Below are positions 34,675 through 44,944 of a stretch of 64,000 bases of DNA, piece by piece (positions within the stretch are counted from its first letter, which is position 1; each line of letters starts with the position of its first letter). A program made the position numbers and the translations under genes. A model generated the notes under the pieces. It worked only from the letters and a program-made list of their open reading frames with translations, was not told the origin of the DNA and searched no databases. This stretch comes from Tenacibaculum sp. MAR_2010_89 (lineage in GTDB: Bacteria; Bacteroidota; Bacteroidia; Flavobacteriales; Flavobacteriaceae), in the NCBI RefSeq assembly GCF_900105985.1, contig NZ_FNUB01000005.1:682001-746000 (forward strand), given 5' to 3'.

Positions 34675-36054
34675 TTATAAACTTTTAAAGTATTTGTGAA
34701 CGTCTTCAACAGTGTTAGGGATTGCAATAATTTTTTTATTGCTATCTAAAACGAAGTAAGTAGGTGTTGCATCAATTTTATATGCTCTTACAGTTTCATT
34801 GTCAAATTTGTTATCAGGGTGAGTTCCATAAACATTATGCCACCCATCTAATTGTTTTTTGAATTCATTAAATTTAGTGTCGTCACTTTCAATTCCAAAT
34901 CCAATTACAGACGTATTACTAAACTGTTTCATGAAATTATGAACATCAGGAATTTCCTTAACACAGTGAGGACAAGCAGTACTCCAGAAAATTAATAAAT
35001 AAGTTTGCCCATCATTTAATGTAGATAATTTGTAGTCTGTTCCGTTTTCCTTCCATGAAAAATCAGGAGCAACTCGTCCAACAGAAACACTTAACTGACC
35101 TAGTTTTTTTGCTTTAAAGCTTTGGTCACTATTATCTAGTTTGTCATAGAATTCGGTAAATAACCAGTCTACTACTTCTGAATTTCTTTTATCGGTAAAA
35201 GAAGTAACTAAAAACTCAATAGCTTCCTTTTTAAAACTTTTACTTGATAGTGCATCATCCAAAACTTTAGTAATAGATTCTTTATATAATTTTTGTTGAG
35301 TAACTTGATCTTCAGAGTAGTTTAAGTAAAAAACAAAATCATTAATTCTATCAATTAAAAAAGAAGATTGGTAAAGAGGTTTACTTTCAAAATCAACATA
35401 TTTGAAAAAATTGTCAACTTTTGAAGCTACATATTTTTCCATATTATCTATAGGACTAGAAGAATTATATTGAGCTGAGGCTTTTATAAAGTGATGCGAA
35501 AGCATTCCTTCAGATTTGTTTTCGTTAGCTTCTTGCAAGTCTTCTAATTTTTCTACTGCTTTCTTATAAGCCTTTTTTACATCCCTAACAGGGTTTTGTA
35601 TATAATTAACTTGATAGGAGTTGATTTCTTTTTGTGCATTTGCAGATTGTTCAAGGTACTTACTAAATACTTTGTTTTCTCTAGAACTAGTGAAAGTAAT
35701 AGATTGTTCAGGATATTTAGGGTTAAAAATAAATTCAACATTTTCTTTATTGAATATAAAGTCAACAAAACCTGATCCACTGTTTCTATAAGTAGCACGG
35801 TATACACCTGTTTGAGCAGTTTCTGGTAATTCAAAAGAAAATCTACCTATTACTTGTTTGTCAGCACCTACTTTAATAGTATCAAACTTAATAGTAGTGT
35901 GTGATATAAATTTAGGTTTTATTCCTTGTAATCTATGTAGCATAACCCAGTCACTTTTTTCTGGCGGAGTCATTGTACCTTTAATAGAGTATTGTGCATT
36001 AACTATTGAACTAGTCATTAATACTATTAGTAGGCTTAGTAATTGTTTCATCAT
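34675..36054 (-). CDS. TlpA-like thioredoxin-family protein
   Basis: 459 residues with signal peptide (MTSSIVNAQ). N-terminal domain of the DUF4369 type, long helical middle, and a C-terminal thioredoxin fold with WSTACPHCVKEIPDVHNFM (CPHC active site). Exported, reduces or isomerises disulfides at the envelope. Common in Bacteroidota. Nothing distinct in the 200-nt gap on its 5' side. Confidence 0.88.
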   Translation of the reverse strand: MMKQLLSLLIVLMTSSIVNAQYSIKGTMTPPEKSDWVMLHRLQGIKPKFISHTTIKFDTIKVGADKQVIGRFSFELPETAQTGVYRATYRNSGSGFVDFIFNKENVEFIFNPKYPEQSITFTSSRENKVFSKYLEQSANAQKEINSYQVNYIQNPVRDVKKAYKKAVEKLEDLQEANENKSEGMLSHHFIKASAQYNSSSPIDNMEKYVASKVDNFFKYVDFESKPLYQSSFLIDRINDFVFYLNYSEDQVTQQKLYKESITKVLDDALSSKSFKKEAIEFLVTSFTDKRNSEVVDWLFTEFYDKLDNSDQSFKAKKLGQLSVSVGRVAPDFSWKENGTDYKLSTLNDGQTYLLIFWSTACPHCVKEIPDVHNFMKQFSNTSVIGFGIESDDTKFNEFKKQLDGWHNVYGTHPDNKFDNETVRAYKIDATPTYFVLDSNKKIIAIPNTVEDVHKYFKSL

Positions 36055-36257
36055 AATGTTTTGATAAAGTTATTATTAAGGGTTTAAAACGAGTTGTTTG
36101 TTATTGTCTTTTCAAGAAGCGTACCAAAGTTTTTTATTAACTTCTTAATTACAAATAAACAAGACTATTACTCAGTAAATATATAACAGTTTATTTGAAA
36201 AACAAGAGATTTGTTATTTTAACAATAAAACAAATTAAAAAAGAAGTTAAAAACTGT

Positions 36258-36614
36258 TTAGTTAATAAAACCTAGGCCAATAAAATAATTAACAATGGCT
36301 TCTTTTATAAGAACCGACTGTTCACCAGGCTTTAAATTTGGCAATTCAGTTAGTGTTTTATAATGTGGCCAACCATCATTATCAAAATAATCAAACTCAT
36401 AATACCCATAAGGTTCTAAAAGTTTACATATAGCAATATGCATAAGATTTATCTTTTCATCTTTTTTAAATGTTTGGTGTCCTTTACCTAATTCTTGAAC
36501 TCCTATTAAATAAATGATACTATCAACATCTAAAGTATCACCGTCAGCAAATTGTTTTGATAACTTATCAGTTAATAAATTCCAATTCTCTTTTAAGTCT
36601 GTTTTTTTATCCAT
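36258..36614 (-). CDS. Unknown small cytoplasmic protein
   Basis: 118 residues, no signal or membrane segment. Helical, with a conserved-looking centre (LIGVQELGKGHQTFKKDEK) and YDYFDNDGWPHYK-like tail. I think this is a conserved flavobacterial protein of unknown function; it lies back to back with cvpA. Confidence 0.65.
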   Translation of the reverse strand: MDKKTDLKENWNLLTDKLSKQFADGDTLDVDSIIYLIGVQELGKGHQTFKKDEKINLMHIAICKLLEPYGYYEFDYFDNDGWPHYKTLTELPNLKPGEQSVLIKEAIVNYFIGLGFIN

Positions 36615-36725
36615 GTTTTAAAAAAAAGCAAAGATACAAACGAGTTGTTTATATTTGTCGTAAACTTTTATAAACCTAACAAAGTAGAATTGTTTTGGTT
36701 GAAGAATAAATACAAGATTAAACTC

Positions 36726-37244
36726 ATGAATACATTTGATATAATTATTGCTGCACTATTATTGTTTGGTTTTGTAAGAGGTTTGATGAAAGGACTTTTT
36801 GTAGAAGTGGCTTCTTTAGTTGCATTAATTGCAGGTGTTTATGGTGCTATACACTTTTCATACTTTGCAGGTGACTGGCTTAAAGATAGTGTTGATTGGG
36901 ATGAGAAATATGTTTCATTAGCTGCTTTTGCAGTTACTTTTGTGGCTATCATTGTTGTGGTAGCGTTAATGGGCAAAGTTTTAACGAAAATAGCCGATTT
37001 TGCAGCTTTAGGTATATTGAATAAAATTTTAGGAGGCGTGTTTGGAGCTTTAAAAATTGGCTTGATATTAAGCGTTTTATTTATTTTCTTTGGTAAAATG
37101 AATGACACAATACCTTTTGTAAGTCAAGAAAATTTAGAAGAATCTATATTGTATAAACCAGTTAAAAAAATAGCTCCGACCATATTCCCGTCCATCATAA
37201 AAGATGATGGTTTAGTAGAAGAAAAAAAAGAAGAGACCGTTTAA
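36726..37244 (+). CDS. CvpA family membrane protein
   Basis: 172 residues from ATG 36726 (an upstream in-frame start at 36645 would add a non-homologous head). FDIIIAALLLFGFVRGLMKGLFVEVASLVALIAG is the CvpA signature, with four membrane segments and a charged tail. Linked to colicin V production and murein maintenance in other bacteria; exact role not clear. Its stop codon lies inside the following terminator. Confidence 0.88.
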   Translation: MNTFDIIIAALLLFGFVRGLMKGLFVEVASLVALIAGVYGAIHFSYFAGDWLKDSVDWDEKYVSLAAFAVTFVAIIVVVALMGKVLTKIADFAALGILNKILGGVFGALKIGLILSVLFIFFGKMNDTIPFVSQENLEESILYKPVKKIAPTIFPSIIKDDGLVEEKKEETV

Positions 37245-37262
37245 ACGGTCTCTTCTTTTTTA
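37225..37262. terminator. Bidirectional terminator overlapping the cvpA stop
   Basis: Perfect palindrome centred on GTTTAAAC: AAGAGACCG and CGGTCTCTT arms with A and T tracts on both sides. Confidence 0.9.
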
Positions 37263-37269
37263 AAATATT

Positions 37270-37632
37270 TTACATTGGGATTACAATAGCACCAGAAAAT
37301 TTTTCTCTAATTTTATTTAGAGCCCTATCAGCATCTAGCCTAGTTTTATAATAGCCAACTTGAATTTTCCATTCAGGCGCTTTGTATCCTAAGTGTGTAG
37401 TAACTCCTGGATATTCAACTTGAAATCTATATTTAATTCGTTTAGCATTCTTTTCAAGACCATTGTACAATTGAATTCTATAACCAGTTTTATTTGACTT
37501 GTTATACTCTCTCTTTTTTTCTATTAATTTTTTTATTGCTTCTTCATTTTTATAGTCTGACTGAGCGTTTATGGTAAAAATGCTACCAATTAATAAAAAT
37601 AAGAAAAGTATAAATGATTGTTTATTTTTCAT
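37270..37632 (-). CDS. SPOR-domain protein with signal peptide
   Basis: 120 residues. Signal peptide FILFLFLLIGSIFTINAQS, then a SPOR fold (GYRIQLYNGLEKNAKRI, WKIQVGYYKTRLDADRALNKI), which binds denuded glycan strands. Periplasmic. Confidence 0.85.
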   Translation of the reverse strand: MKNKQSFILFLFLLIGSIFTINAQSDYKNEEAIKKLIEKKREYNKSNKTGYRIQLYNGLEKNAKRIKYRFQVEYPGVTTHLGYKAPEWKIQVGYYKTRLDADRALNKIREKFSGAIVIPM

Positions 37633-37734
37633 GAGATATTAAACTTTTTACAAAAGTAACGACTTGTTAAATAATAGATTGTTTAAAAACTTTATTTAGA
37701 ATTAGTATAAATTATGAATTAGGAAACTCTTAAC

Positions 37735-37766
37735 ATTTCACAATTTAGAGATAAGTAGTACTTTTG
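37735..37766 (+). promoter_or_regulatory. Promoter of the respiratory operon
   Basis: ATTT (735-738), 20-nt spacer, TACTTTTG (759-766), matching TAnnTTTG. About 80 nt before actA. Confidence 0.5.
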
Positions 37767-37848
37767 TGCAACTTTCTGTAACCTGTTTTTATAATTAGGG
37801 TATAGAAAAAATTGTACCAAAATAGATACAAAACTTATATTTTATAGT

Positions 37849-39141
37849 ATGAAAAGTGTGAAACATCACAGTAAATTGACTCAAACGCTCTTACAGAGTT
37901 TAGCTTTCTTTTTAATCTTTTTAGTAAGTTTTTCGACCTATTCACAAGATGTTGATGAGGCTCGTCAAAAGGAAGGGAAAAAATTATTCAAATCTCTTTG
38001 TGCTTCTTGTCATAAGTTGGATAAAAAGCTTATCGGACCAGGATTAGGTGGTGTTGAAGAAAGAAGAGAAAATGATTGGTTAAAGGCATGGATTAAAGAC
38101 AATGCGGCTTTAAGAGCATCTGGAGATAAAGATGCAATTGCGATTTTTGAAGAGTATAAGGGGTCTAACATGACCGCTTTTCCTCAGTTAACAGATAAGA
38201 ATATTGATGATATTCTTTATTATACTACTGTTGGTGAGCTTAAGCCTGTTGGAGGTCCAGAAACAGGGGATGATAACGGAGGTAAAAAGGGGGGTGCTCC
38301 AAAATGGATATTGTACATTTTAGCTGCTGCTATTATTGTTGCCTTCTTGATTATAGGAAGTTTACTAAAAACAATTAGCGAGTTAAAAGGTGCTCCAAAA
38401 ACACCAGGTTTATTAGGTCAAGCTGCTGAGCTTTGGGAAGGAATAAAGAAGAATACATTTTTACATGTCTTATTTGTGATCTTTGGAGTGTTAATGACAG
38501 CATATGTTTTATTTGGAACATTGTTTAAAGTTGGTGTGGATCAAGGATATCAACCAGTACAACCAATTGCGTTTTCACATAAAGTTCATGCAGGAGATAA
38601 TAAGATTGATTGTCAATACTGTCACTCTTCGGCAAAACATAGTAAGCATTCAGGAATTCCATCTGTTAATGTTTGTATGAATTGTCATAAAAATATTTCT
38701 GAGGTTGCAGATGGTTTACAAGTTGAGCATAATGACGAAACGTTAGTTAAGGCTGACTTAGATAAAGAGATAGCTAAGATATATGACGCAGCAGGTTGGG
38801 ATGCTGATAAATTAGAATATACAGGTAAAACGAAACCAGTAAAATGGATTAGAGTACATAATTTACCAGATTTCGCATATTTCAATCACTCACAGCACGT
38901 AACTGTTGGAGGTGTAAAATGTCAAAAATGTCATGGGCCTGTTGAGGAAATGGATGAAGTTAAGCAACATTCTCCATTAACAATGGGTTGGTGTATTGAT
39001 TGTCATAAAGAGACAAAAGTTGACTTGAAAGGTAACGAGTACTATGCTAAAATTCATAAAGAATTAGCTAAGAAGTATGGAGTTGAGCAAGTAACTATTG
39101 CACAGTTAGGTGGAAAAGAGTGTGGTAAGTGCCACTATTAA
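37849..39141 (+). CDS. actA: Alternative complex III subunit ActA (multiheme cytochrome c)
   Basis: 430 residues. N-terminal signal, a first heme site (CASCHK), a membrane segment near residue 160, then five more CxxCH sites (CQYCHS, CMNCHK, CQKCHG, CIDCHK, CGKCHY). Delivers electrons from quinol to periplasmic carriers. First gene of actABCDEF-coxBA, all on the + strand with gaps below 40 nt. Confidence 0.93.
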   Translation: MKSVKHHSKLTQTLLQSLAFFLIFLVSFSTYSQDVDEARQKEGKKLFKSLCASCHKLDKKLIGPGLGGVEERRENDWLKAWIKDNAALRASGDKDAIAIFEEYKGSNMTAFPQLTDKNIDDILYYTTVGELKPVGGPETGDDNGGKKGGAPKWILYILAAAIIVAFLIIGSLLKTISELKGAPKTPGLLGQAAELWEGIKKNTFLHVLFVIFGVLMTAYVLFGTLFKVGVDQGYQPVQPIAFSHKVHAGDNKIDCQYCHSSAKHSKHSGIPSVNVCMNCHKNISEVADGLQVEHNDETLVKADLDKEIAKIYDAAGWDADKLEYTGKTKPVKWIRVHNLPDFAYFNHSQHVTVGGVKCQKCHGPVEEMDEVKQHSPLTMGWCIDCHKETKVDLKGNEYYAKIHKELAKKYGVEQVTIAQLGGKECGKCHY

Positions 39142-39172
39142 TCAATTAGAAAGTAGAAAAACACGTATATAA

Positions 39173-42100
39173 ATGGCTTCAAACAAAAAATACTGGCAAA
39201 GTGTTGAAGAACTAAAAGATAGTTCTGTTGTTGAAACGCTACGTAATAATGAGTTTGTACAAGATATTCCTACAGATGAGTTTTTAGGTGATAAAGAAAC
39301 ATTAGAAACTTCATCAACTTCACGTAGAGATTTCTTGAAATATGTTGGATTTACAACTGCTGCTGCATCATTAGCTGCATGTGAAGGTCCAGTAAGAAAA
39401 TCAATCCCTTATGTAGTACAACCAAATGATATTGTAGTAGGTGTAGCAGATTGGTACGCAACTACAATTGCTGATGGTTTTGATTTTGCAAACGTACTAG
39501 TAAAAACACGCGAAGGTCGTCCAATCCAAATTATGCCTAATAAAGAGGCGGGTGGGGTAACTAATGCACGTACACAGGCATCTGTGTTATCATTATATGA
39601 TGATAAATTACGTTTAAAAGAACCTAAAAAAGGAAAAGCTCAAATATCTTGGGCTGATGCTGATAAAGAAATTATAGCAAAATTAGCTCAATTAAAAAAC
39701 GCTAACGAACCTGTAGTTTTACTAACTGGAACATTAGCAAGTCCTTCTACTGAAAAAGTGATTGCTGATTTTATTACTGCTTATCCAAATGTAAAGCATG
39801 TAATTTATGATGCGGTATCTGAAAGTGCTACTGCTGATGCTTTTCAAGCGATGTATGGTAAGCGTGCTTTACCAAATTACGATTTTAGTAAAGCAGGAGT
39901 TATTGTGTCTATCGGTGCAGATTTCTTAGGAGATTGGCAAGGTGGATATGAAAAGTCATATGCAGAAGGTCGTAGAGCAGAAACAGGAAACATGTCATAC
40001 CATGTTCAAATAGAAAGTAACATGTCTTTAGCTGGTGCAAATGCCGACAGAAGAATTGTTGCTAAGCCATCTGATCAGGTATATGCATTAATCAATTTAT
40101 ACAATGCTGTAGTTGGAGGTAGTCTTCCTTCAAAAGCAACTCCATTTGATGCTAAAATTAAAAGTTTAGCAACAGATCTTAAAAAGGCAGGGTCAAAAGG
40201 AGTAGTAGTTACAGGAATAAATGACAAAAATGCTCAATTAATTGCTTTAGCAATTAACAAAGCATTAAATAGTGAAGTAATCGATACGAAAGGAGTTAAT
40301 TTAACTCGTCAAGGTAACGATGCTCAAATTACTCAATTAGTAGCTGATGTAAAATCAGGTAAAGTAAAAGGTTTAGTTACTTATAATGTAAACCCAGTTT
40401 ATACTTTAGCGAATGCTACTGATTTAGTAAACGGATTAAAGAACTTGAAATTATCTGTTGCAATTTCTACTCAGAATGATGCAACAGCTAATGCTACAGA
40501 ATATACATTGCCAGCACCTCACAATTTAGAAAGTTGGGGAGATGTTATGGCAAATGCTGGTACTTATAGTTTAATGCAACCTACTATACAACCATTATTT
40601 AATACACGTCAATTACAAGATGTTTTATTAAAGTGGTCAGGGAGTACTAAAAACTATTATGATACTTTAAAAGAATTTTGGAGTGCAAATGTTTTAGGTG
40701 AAAAATCTTGGAACCAAGCATTACATGATGGATTCTTTAAAGGAGAAACGGTTATAGCTGAAGAGGCAACTACAACTGAAGCTACAGAGACAGAAACAGT
40801 TGTTGATATCAATGTTGCAGGTTCTCAATTAGCAGGTTCTGTTAAATCTTCAGGATTTGAATTAAACCTATATACATCAACTGCCTTAGGAGATGGTAAA
40901 CAAGCCAACAATCCTTGGTTACAAGAATTACCAGATCCAATAACACGTGCGTCTTGGGATAACTACTTAACTGTTTCTATGGCTGATGCTAAAGAATTAG
41001 GTTTTGATAACCCTGTTAAAGATAACGGAGCTATTGATGGTAATTACGCTAATGTAACTGTTAATGGAGTAAGTATTAAAAATATTCCAGTAATGATTCA
41101 ACCAGGTCAAGCAAAAGGATCTGTTGGATTAGCATTAGGTTATGGTAGAGTTGAAGGATTAAAAGAAGAAATGCAAGTTGGTATAAATGCATATCCTTTC
41201 TATAAAAATGGAAACAATGTACAATACAATGTTACTATTGAAAAAGGAGCAGGATGGCATAAGTTTGCTTGTACACAAGTTCAAAGTACTTTAGCTGGAC
41301 GTCATGATATTTTAAGAGAAGCTTCTATTAAGGAAGTAAATGAAGCTTCTTCCGATCCAAATAGTCCAAAATATTTTAAAAAGACTTGGAATAAACCATT
41401 TATGGTTTCTTATGATCACCAAGAAAAAGAAGGTAGTACAATTGATTTATGGGATGAGCATGATAGAAGTATCGGTCATCATTTCAATTTGTCTATTGAC
41501 TTAACATCTTGTACAGGTTGTGGAGCATGTGTTGTAGCTTGTCACGCTGAAAACAATGTGCCAGTAGTTGGTAAAGATGAAGTACGTGTTGGTAGAGATA
41601 TGCATTGGTTACGTATTGATCGTTACTATTCTTCAAGAGTGCAAGGTGATATGACTTTAGATGAGTTTAAAGCTGCATATAAAGTTAAATTAACTGAAAA
41701 ATACAAAGCTAATTATCCTGACTTACCAGCAACGGAAATTCAAGGAAAGGTTAATAAAGAGTTTGGTAAAATTGCCAATCAAGAGCTTGAAAGAAAGTAT
41801 ACAGAAGATGTTTTAGGATTAAGTAAAGGTGATTTATTTGATGCATTAGAAAATCCTGCTGAAAACCCTCAGGTTACTTTCCAACCAATGATGTGTCAGC
41901 ACTGTAATCACGCACCATGTGAAACAGTATGTCCAGTAGCAGCAACTTCTCATGGTCGTCAAGGTCAAAATCAAATGGCTTATAACAGATGTGTTGGTAC
42001 AAGATATTGTGCAAACAACTGTCCATATAGAGTTCGTCGTTTCAACTGGTTTAACTATGCTGAAAACAATGAGTTTGACTTCAATATGAATAATGAGTAC

Positions 42101-42418
42101 GGTAAGATGGTGTTAAACCCAGACGTGGTTGTTCGTTCTCGTGGAGTTATGGAGAAATGTTCTATGTGTATTCAAATGACACAAGCAACTATTTTAAAGG
42201 CTAAAAAAGAAGGAAGAGCAGTTAAGAAGGATGAGTTCGAAGTGGCTTGTGCTCAAGCATGTTCAACTGGATCAATGGTATTTGGTGATGTTAATAATTC
42301 AGAAGATACTGTAGCGCATTTAAAAGAAGATAAAAGAGCTTTCCATGTGTTAGATTATATTGGTACAAAACCAAATGTAGTGTATCAAGTGAAAGTAAGA
42401 AATACAAACGAAGCTTAA
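39173..42418 (+). CDS. actB: Alternative complex III subunit ActB (Fe-S, molybdopterin-oxidoreductase-like)
   Basis: 1081 residues. Twin-arginine-type leader SRRDFLKYVGFTTAAASL, a large domain related to molybdopterin oxidoreductases but without the cofactor, and in the last third four Fe-S cluster motifs (CTGCGACVVACHAEN; CQHCNHAPCETVCPV; CVGTRYCANNCPY; CSMCIQ). Periplasmic electron-transfer unit of complex III. Confidence 0.93.
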   Translation: MASNKKYWQSVEELKDSSVVETLRNNEFVQDIPTDEFLGDKETLETSSTSRRDFLKYVGFTTAAASLAACEGPVRKSIPYVVQPNDIVVGVADWYATTIADGFDFANVLVKTREGRPIQIMPNKEAGGVTNARTQASVLSLYDDKLRLKEPKKGKAQISWADADKEIIAKLAQLKNANEPVVLLTGTLASPSTEKVIADFITAYPNVKHVIYDAVSESATADAFQAMYGKRALPNYDFSKAGVIVSIGADFLGDWQGGYEKSYAEGRRAETGNMSYHVQIESNMSLAGANADRRIVAKPSDQVYALINLYNAVVGGSLPSKATPFDAKIKSLATDLKKAGSKGVVVTGINDKNAQLIALAINKALNSEVIDTKGVNLTRQGNDAQITQLVADVKSGKVKGLVTYNVNPVYTLANATDLVNGLKNLKLSVAISTQNDATANATEYTLPAPHNLESWGDVMANAGTYSLMQPTIQPLFNTRQLQDVLLKWSGSTKNYYDTLKEFWSANVLGEKSWNQALHDGFFKGETVIAEEATTTEATETETVVDINVAGSQLAGSVKSSGFELNLYTSTALGDGKQANNPWLQELPDPITRASWDNYLTVSMADAKELGFDNPVKDNGAIDGNYANVTVNGVSIKNIPVMIQPGQAKGSVGLALGYGRVEGLKEEMQVGINAYPFYKNGNNVQYNVTIEKGAGWHKFACTQVQSTLAGRHDILREASIKEVNEASSDPNSPKYFKKTWNKPFMVSYDHQEKEGSTIDLWDEHDRSIGHHFNLSIDLTSCTGCGACVVACHAENNVPVVGKDEVRVGRDMHWLRIDRYYSSRVQGDMTLDEFKAAYKVKLTEKYKANYPDLPATEIQGKVNKEFGKIANQELERKYTEDVLGLSKGDLFDALENPAENPQVTFQPMMCQHCNHAPCETVCPVAATSHGRQGQNQMAYNRCVGTRYCANNCPYRVRRFNWFNYAENNEFDFNMNNEYGKMVLNPDVVVRSRGVMEKCSMCIQMTQATILKAKKEGRAVKKDEFEVACAQACSTGSMVFGDVNNSEDTVAHLKEDKRAFHVLDYIGTKPNVVYQVKVRNTNEA

Positions 42419-42445
42419 TAATAAAATTAACAAGTATATAGATTT

Positions 42446-43846
42446 ATGTCGTCTCATTACGAATCATCTTATAGAGAACCTTTAATACTTGGTAACAAAA
42501 GTTACCATGATATTACAGAGGATATTGCAAGACCTATTGAAGGTAAGGCAAACAAAAATTGGTATATAGCATTCTATATCGCTTTAGCAGCAATGTTATG
42601 GGGATTTGGATGTATCTTTTACACTGTTGGAACAGGTATCGGTGTATGGGGATTAAGTAAAAACATTGGTTGGGCATGGGATATTACCAACTTTGTATGG
42701 TGGGTAGGTATCGGTCATGCCGGAACCTTAATTTCTGCTGTACTGTTGTTATTCCGTCAAAAATGGAGAATGGCAATTAACCGTTCTGCAGAAGCAATGA
42801 CAATTTTTGCGGTATTCCAAGCAGGTTTATTCCCTATTATTCACATGGGACGTCCTTGGAATGGATATTGGGTATTGCCTATTCCAAACCAGTTCGGATC
42901 ATTATGGGTTAACTTTAACTCGCCGTTATTATGGGATGTATTTGCAATTTCTACTTATTTGTCTGTATCATTAGTATTCTGGTGGACAGGTTTACTTCCT
43001 GATTTCGCTACGATTCGTGATAGAGCTGTTAAACCTTTCCAAAAGAAAATCTATGCATTACTTTCTTTCGGATGGTCAGGTAGAGCTAAAGATTGGCAAC
43101 GTTTTGAAGAAGTATCATTAGTGTTAGCAGGTTTAGCAACACCATTAGTACTTTCTGTACATACAATTGTATCGATGGACTTTGCTACTTCTGTAAATCC
43201 AGGATGGCACTCAACAATATTTCCTCCTTATTTCGTAGCTGGAGCAATCTTCTCTGGTTTCGCAATGGTACAAACACTTTTAGGTGTTATGCGTAAGGTA
43301 ACTAACATGGAAGAGTATATTACTCGTTTACATGTTGAGTATATGAATATTGTAATTATTTTAACAGGTGGTATTGTAGCTGTAGCATATGCAACTGAGT
43401 TTTTTATAGCTTGGTATACAGGTTCACCTTATGAAAATTATACATATTTATCATTTGGAGCAGAAGCTGGTGCTTATGGATGGGCATTCTGGTCATTAAT
43501 GATATTCAATATTATGATACCTCAATTCTTATGGATAAAGAAAGTAAGAAGAAGTTTTATTTGGTCTTTCTTAATTTCTATAGCAATTAACATTGGTATG
43601 TGGTTTGAGCGTTTTGATATTATTGCAATTGTATTAAGTAAAGGTCAATTACCTTCTACTTGGTGGCGTTTTGAACCAACGTTTGTAGATGTTGGTATAT
43701 TTATCGGAACAATAGGGTTCTTCTTTGTGTTATTCTTATTATATGCAAGAACATTCCCAGTAATTCCTACAGCAGAGGTTAAGACGATTTTAAAATCTTC
43801 AGGAGAGAACTTTAAAAAATTAAGAGACGAGAACAATGAGCACTAA
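42446..43846 (+). CDS. actC: Alternative complex III subunit ActC (NrfD/PsrC-like)
   Basis: 466 residues, ten or so membrane segments, NrfD type (WWVGIGHAGTLISAVLLLF). Quinol-binding membrane subunit. Its end overlaps actD by 11 nt. Confidence 0.92.
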   Translation: MSSHYESSYREPLILGNKSYHDITEDIARPIEGKANKNWYIAFYIALAAMLWGFGCIFYTVGTGIGVWGLSKNIGWAWDITNFVWWVGIGHAGTLISAVLLLFRQKWRMAINRSAEAMTIFAVFQAGLFPIIHMGRPWNGYWVLPIPNQFGSLWVNFNSPLLWDVFAISTYLSVSLVFWWTGLLPDFATIRDRAVKPFQKKIYALLSFGWSGRAKDWQRFEEVSLVLAGLATPLVLSVHTIVSMDFATSVNPGWHSTIFPPYFVAGAIFSGFAMVQTLLGVMRKVTNMEEYITRLHVEYMNIVIILTGGIVAVAYATEFFIAWYTGSPYENYTYLSFGAEAGAYGWAFWSLMIFNIMIPQFLWIKKVRRSFIWSFLISIAINIGMWFERFDIIAIVLSKGQLPSTWWRFEPTFVDVGIFIGTIGFFFVLFLLYARTFPVIPTAEVKTILKSSGENFKKLRDENNEH

Positions 43847-44363
43847 TAAAGTAATTCACGCATTATACAATGATGATGATATCTTAATGGATGCTGTTAA
43901 GAAAGTAAAAGCAGATCATCATCATATAGAAGAGGTTTTTTGTCCATTTCCTGTTCACGGACTAGACAAAGCAATGGGGTTAGCTCCAACACGTTTAGCT
44001 ATTACAGCTTTTTTATATGGAATTACCGGTACTGCAGTAGCAACTTGGTTAACATGGTATACCATGATAGCTGATTGGCCACAAGATATTGGTGGTAAAC
44101 CAAGTTTCTCTTGGGCTACTAACATGCCTGCCTTTGTTCCTATTTTATTCGAATTAACGGTCTTTTTTGCAGCTCACTTAATGGTTATAACATTTTACAT
44201 GCGTAGTAGAATTTGGCCTTTTAAAGAAGCTGAAAATCCTGATCCAAGAACTACAGATGACCATTTCTTAATGGAAATACCAGTTCATAATAATGAAGAA
44301 GAATTGAAGGCGTTGTTAGAAACAACAGGAGCAGTTGAAATTAACGTAGTAGAAAAGCATTAA
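43836..44363 (+). CDS. actD: Alternative complex III subunit ActD (DUF3341)
   Basis: 175 residues with two membrane segments and the family blocks EVFCPFPVHGLDKAMGL and FELTVFFAAHLMVITFYM. Overlaps actC, translationally coupled. Confidence 0.9.
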   Translation: MSTNKVIHALYNDDDILMDAVKKVKADHHHIEEVFCPFPVHGLDKAMGLAPTRLAITAFLYGITGTAVATWLTWYTMIADWPQDIGGKPSFSWATNMPAFVPILFELTVFFAAHLMVITFYMRSRIWPFKEAENPDPRTTDDHFLMEIPVHNNEEELKALLETTGAVEINVVEKH

Positions 44364-44374
44364 TTAAGGAAAGT

Positions 44375-44920
44375 ATGAAAAGTTTAAAAATAATTTTAGC
44401 TTTAGTTATAGTTGCAAGCTTTGCTTCTTGTAATAATAAAAGAACTCCGCAAGTACAATACATGCCAGATATGTACGTATCTGTTCCTTATGATGCTAAT
44501 GGAGTAAATTCTGCTGGAGGGGTAGTTGTTAACAGAATACCAGTTGCTGGTACTGTTAGTAGAAATGGAATAGTAGCTTATGATATACCTGATACTAATG
44601 AAGGATATGAAAAAGCTAAAGCAGAATTGAAAAACCCTTTAGAAGCTAATGAAAAGAATTTAGAAAAAGGGAAAGAATTATATGATATCTATTGCGCTTC
44701 TTGTCATGGTAAGAAAGGTGATGGAAATGGAGTATTATCACAAAGAGATAAGTTTAATGGTATTCCAAACTATAAGGATAGAGATTTAAATTCAGGAAAT
44801 ATTTATCATGTTATTATGTATGGTAAAAACTTAATGGGATCTCATGCTTCACAATTAAGATATCAAGAACGCTGGCAAGTTGTTCAGTATGTTGAGAAAT
44901 TAAGAAGCGAATTAAAATAA
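44375..44920 (+). CDS. actE: Alternative complex III subunit ActE (monoheme cytochrome c lipoprotein)
   Basis: 181 residues; lipobox FASC (C19), heme motif CASCHGKKGDGNG, and a Met ligand in YGKNLMGSHAS. Membrane-anchored electron carrier between complex III and the oxidase. Confidence 0.92.
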   Translation: MKSLKIILALVIVASFASCNNKRTPQVQYMPDMYVSVPYDANGVNSAGGVVVNRIPVAGTVSRNGIVAYDIPDTNEGYEKAKAELKNPLEANEKNLEKGKELYDIYCASCHGKKGDGNGVLSQRDKFNGIPNYKDRDLNSGNIYHVIMYGKNLMGSHASQLRYQERWQVVQYVEKLRSELK

Positions 44921-44944
44921 GTCTATAATAGATAGTATAAAGAT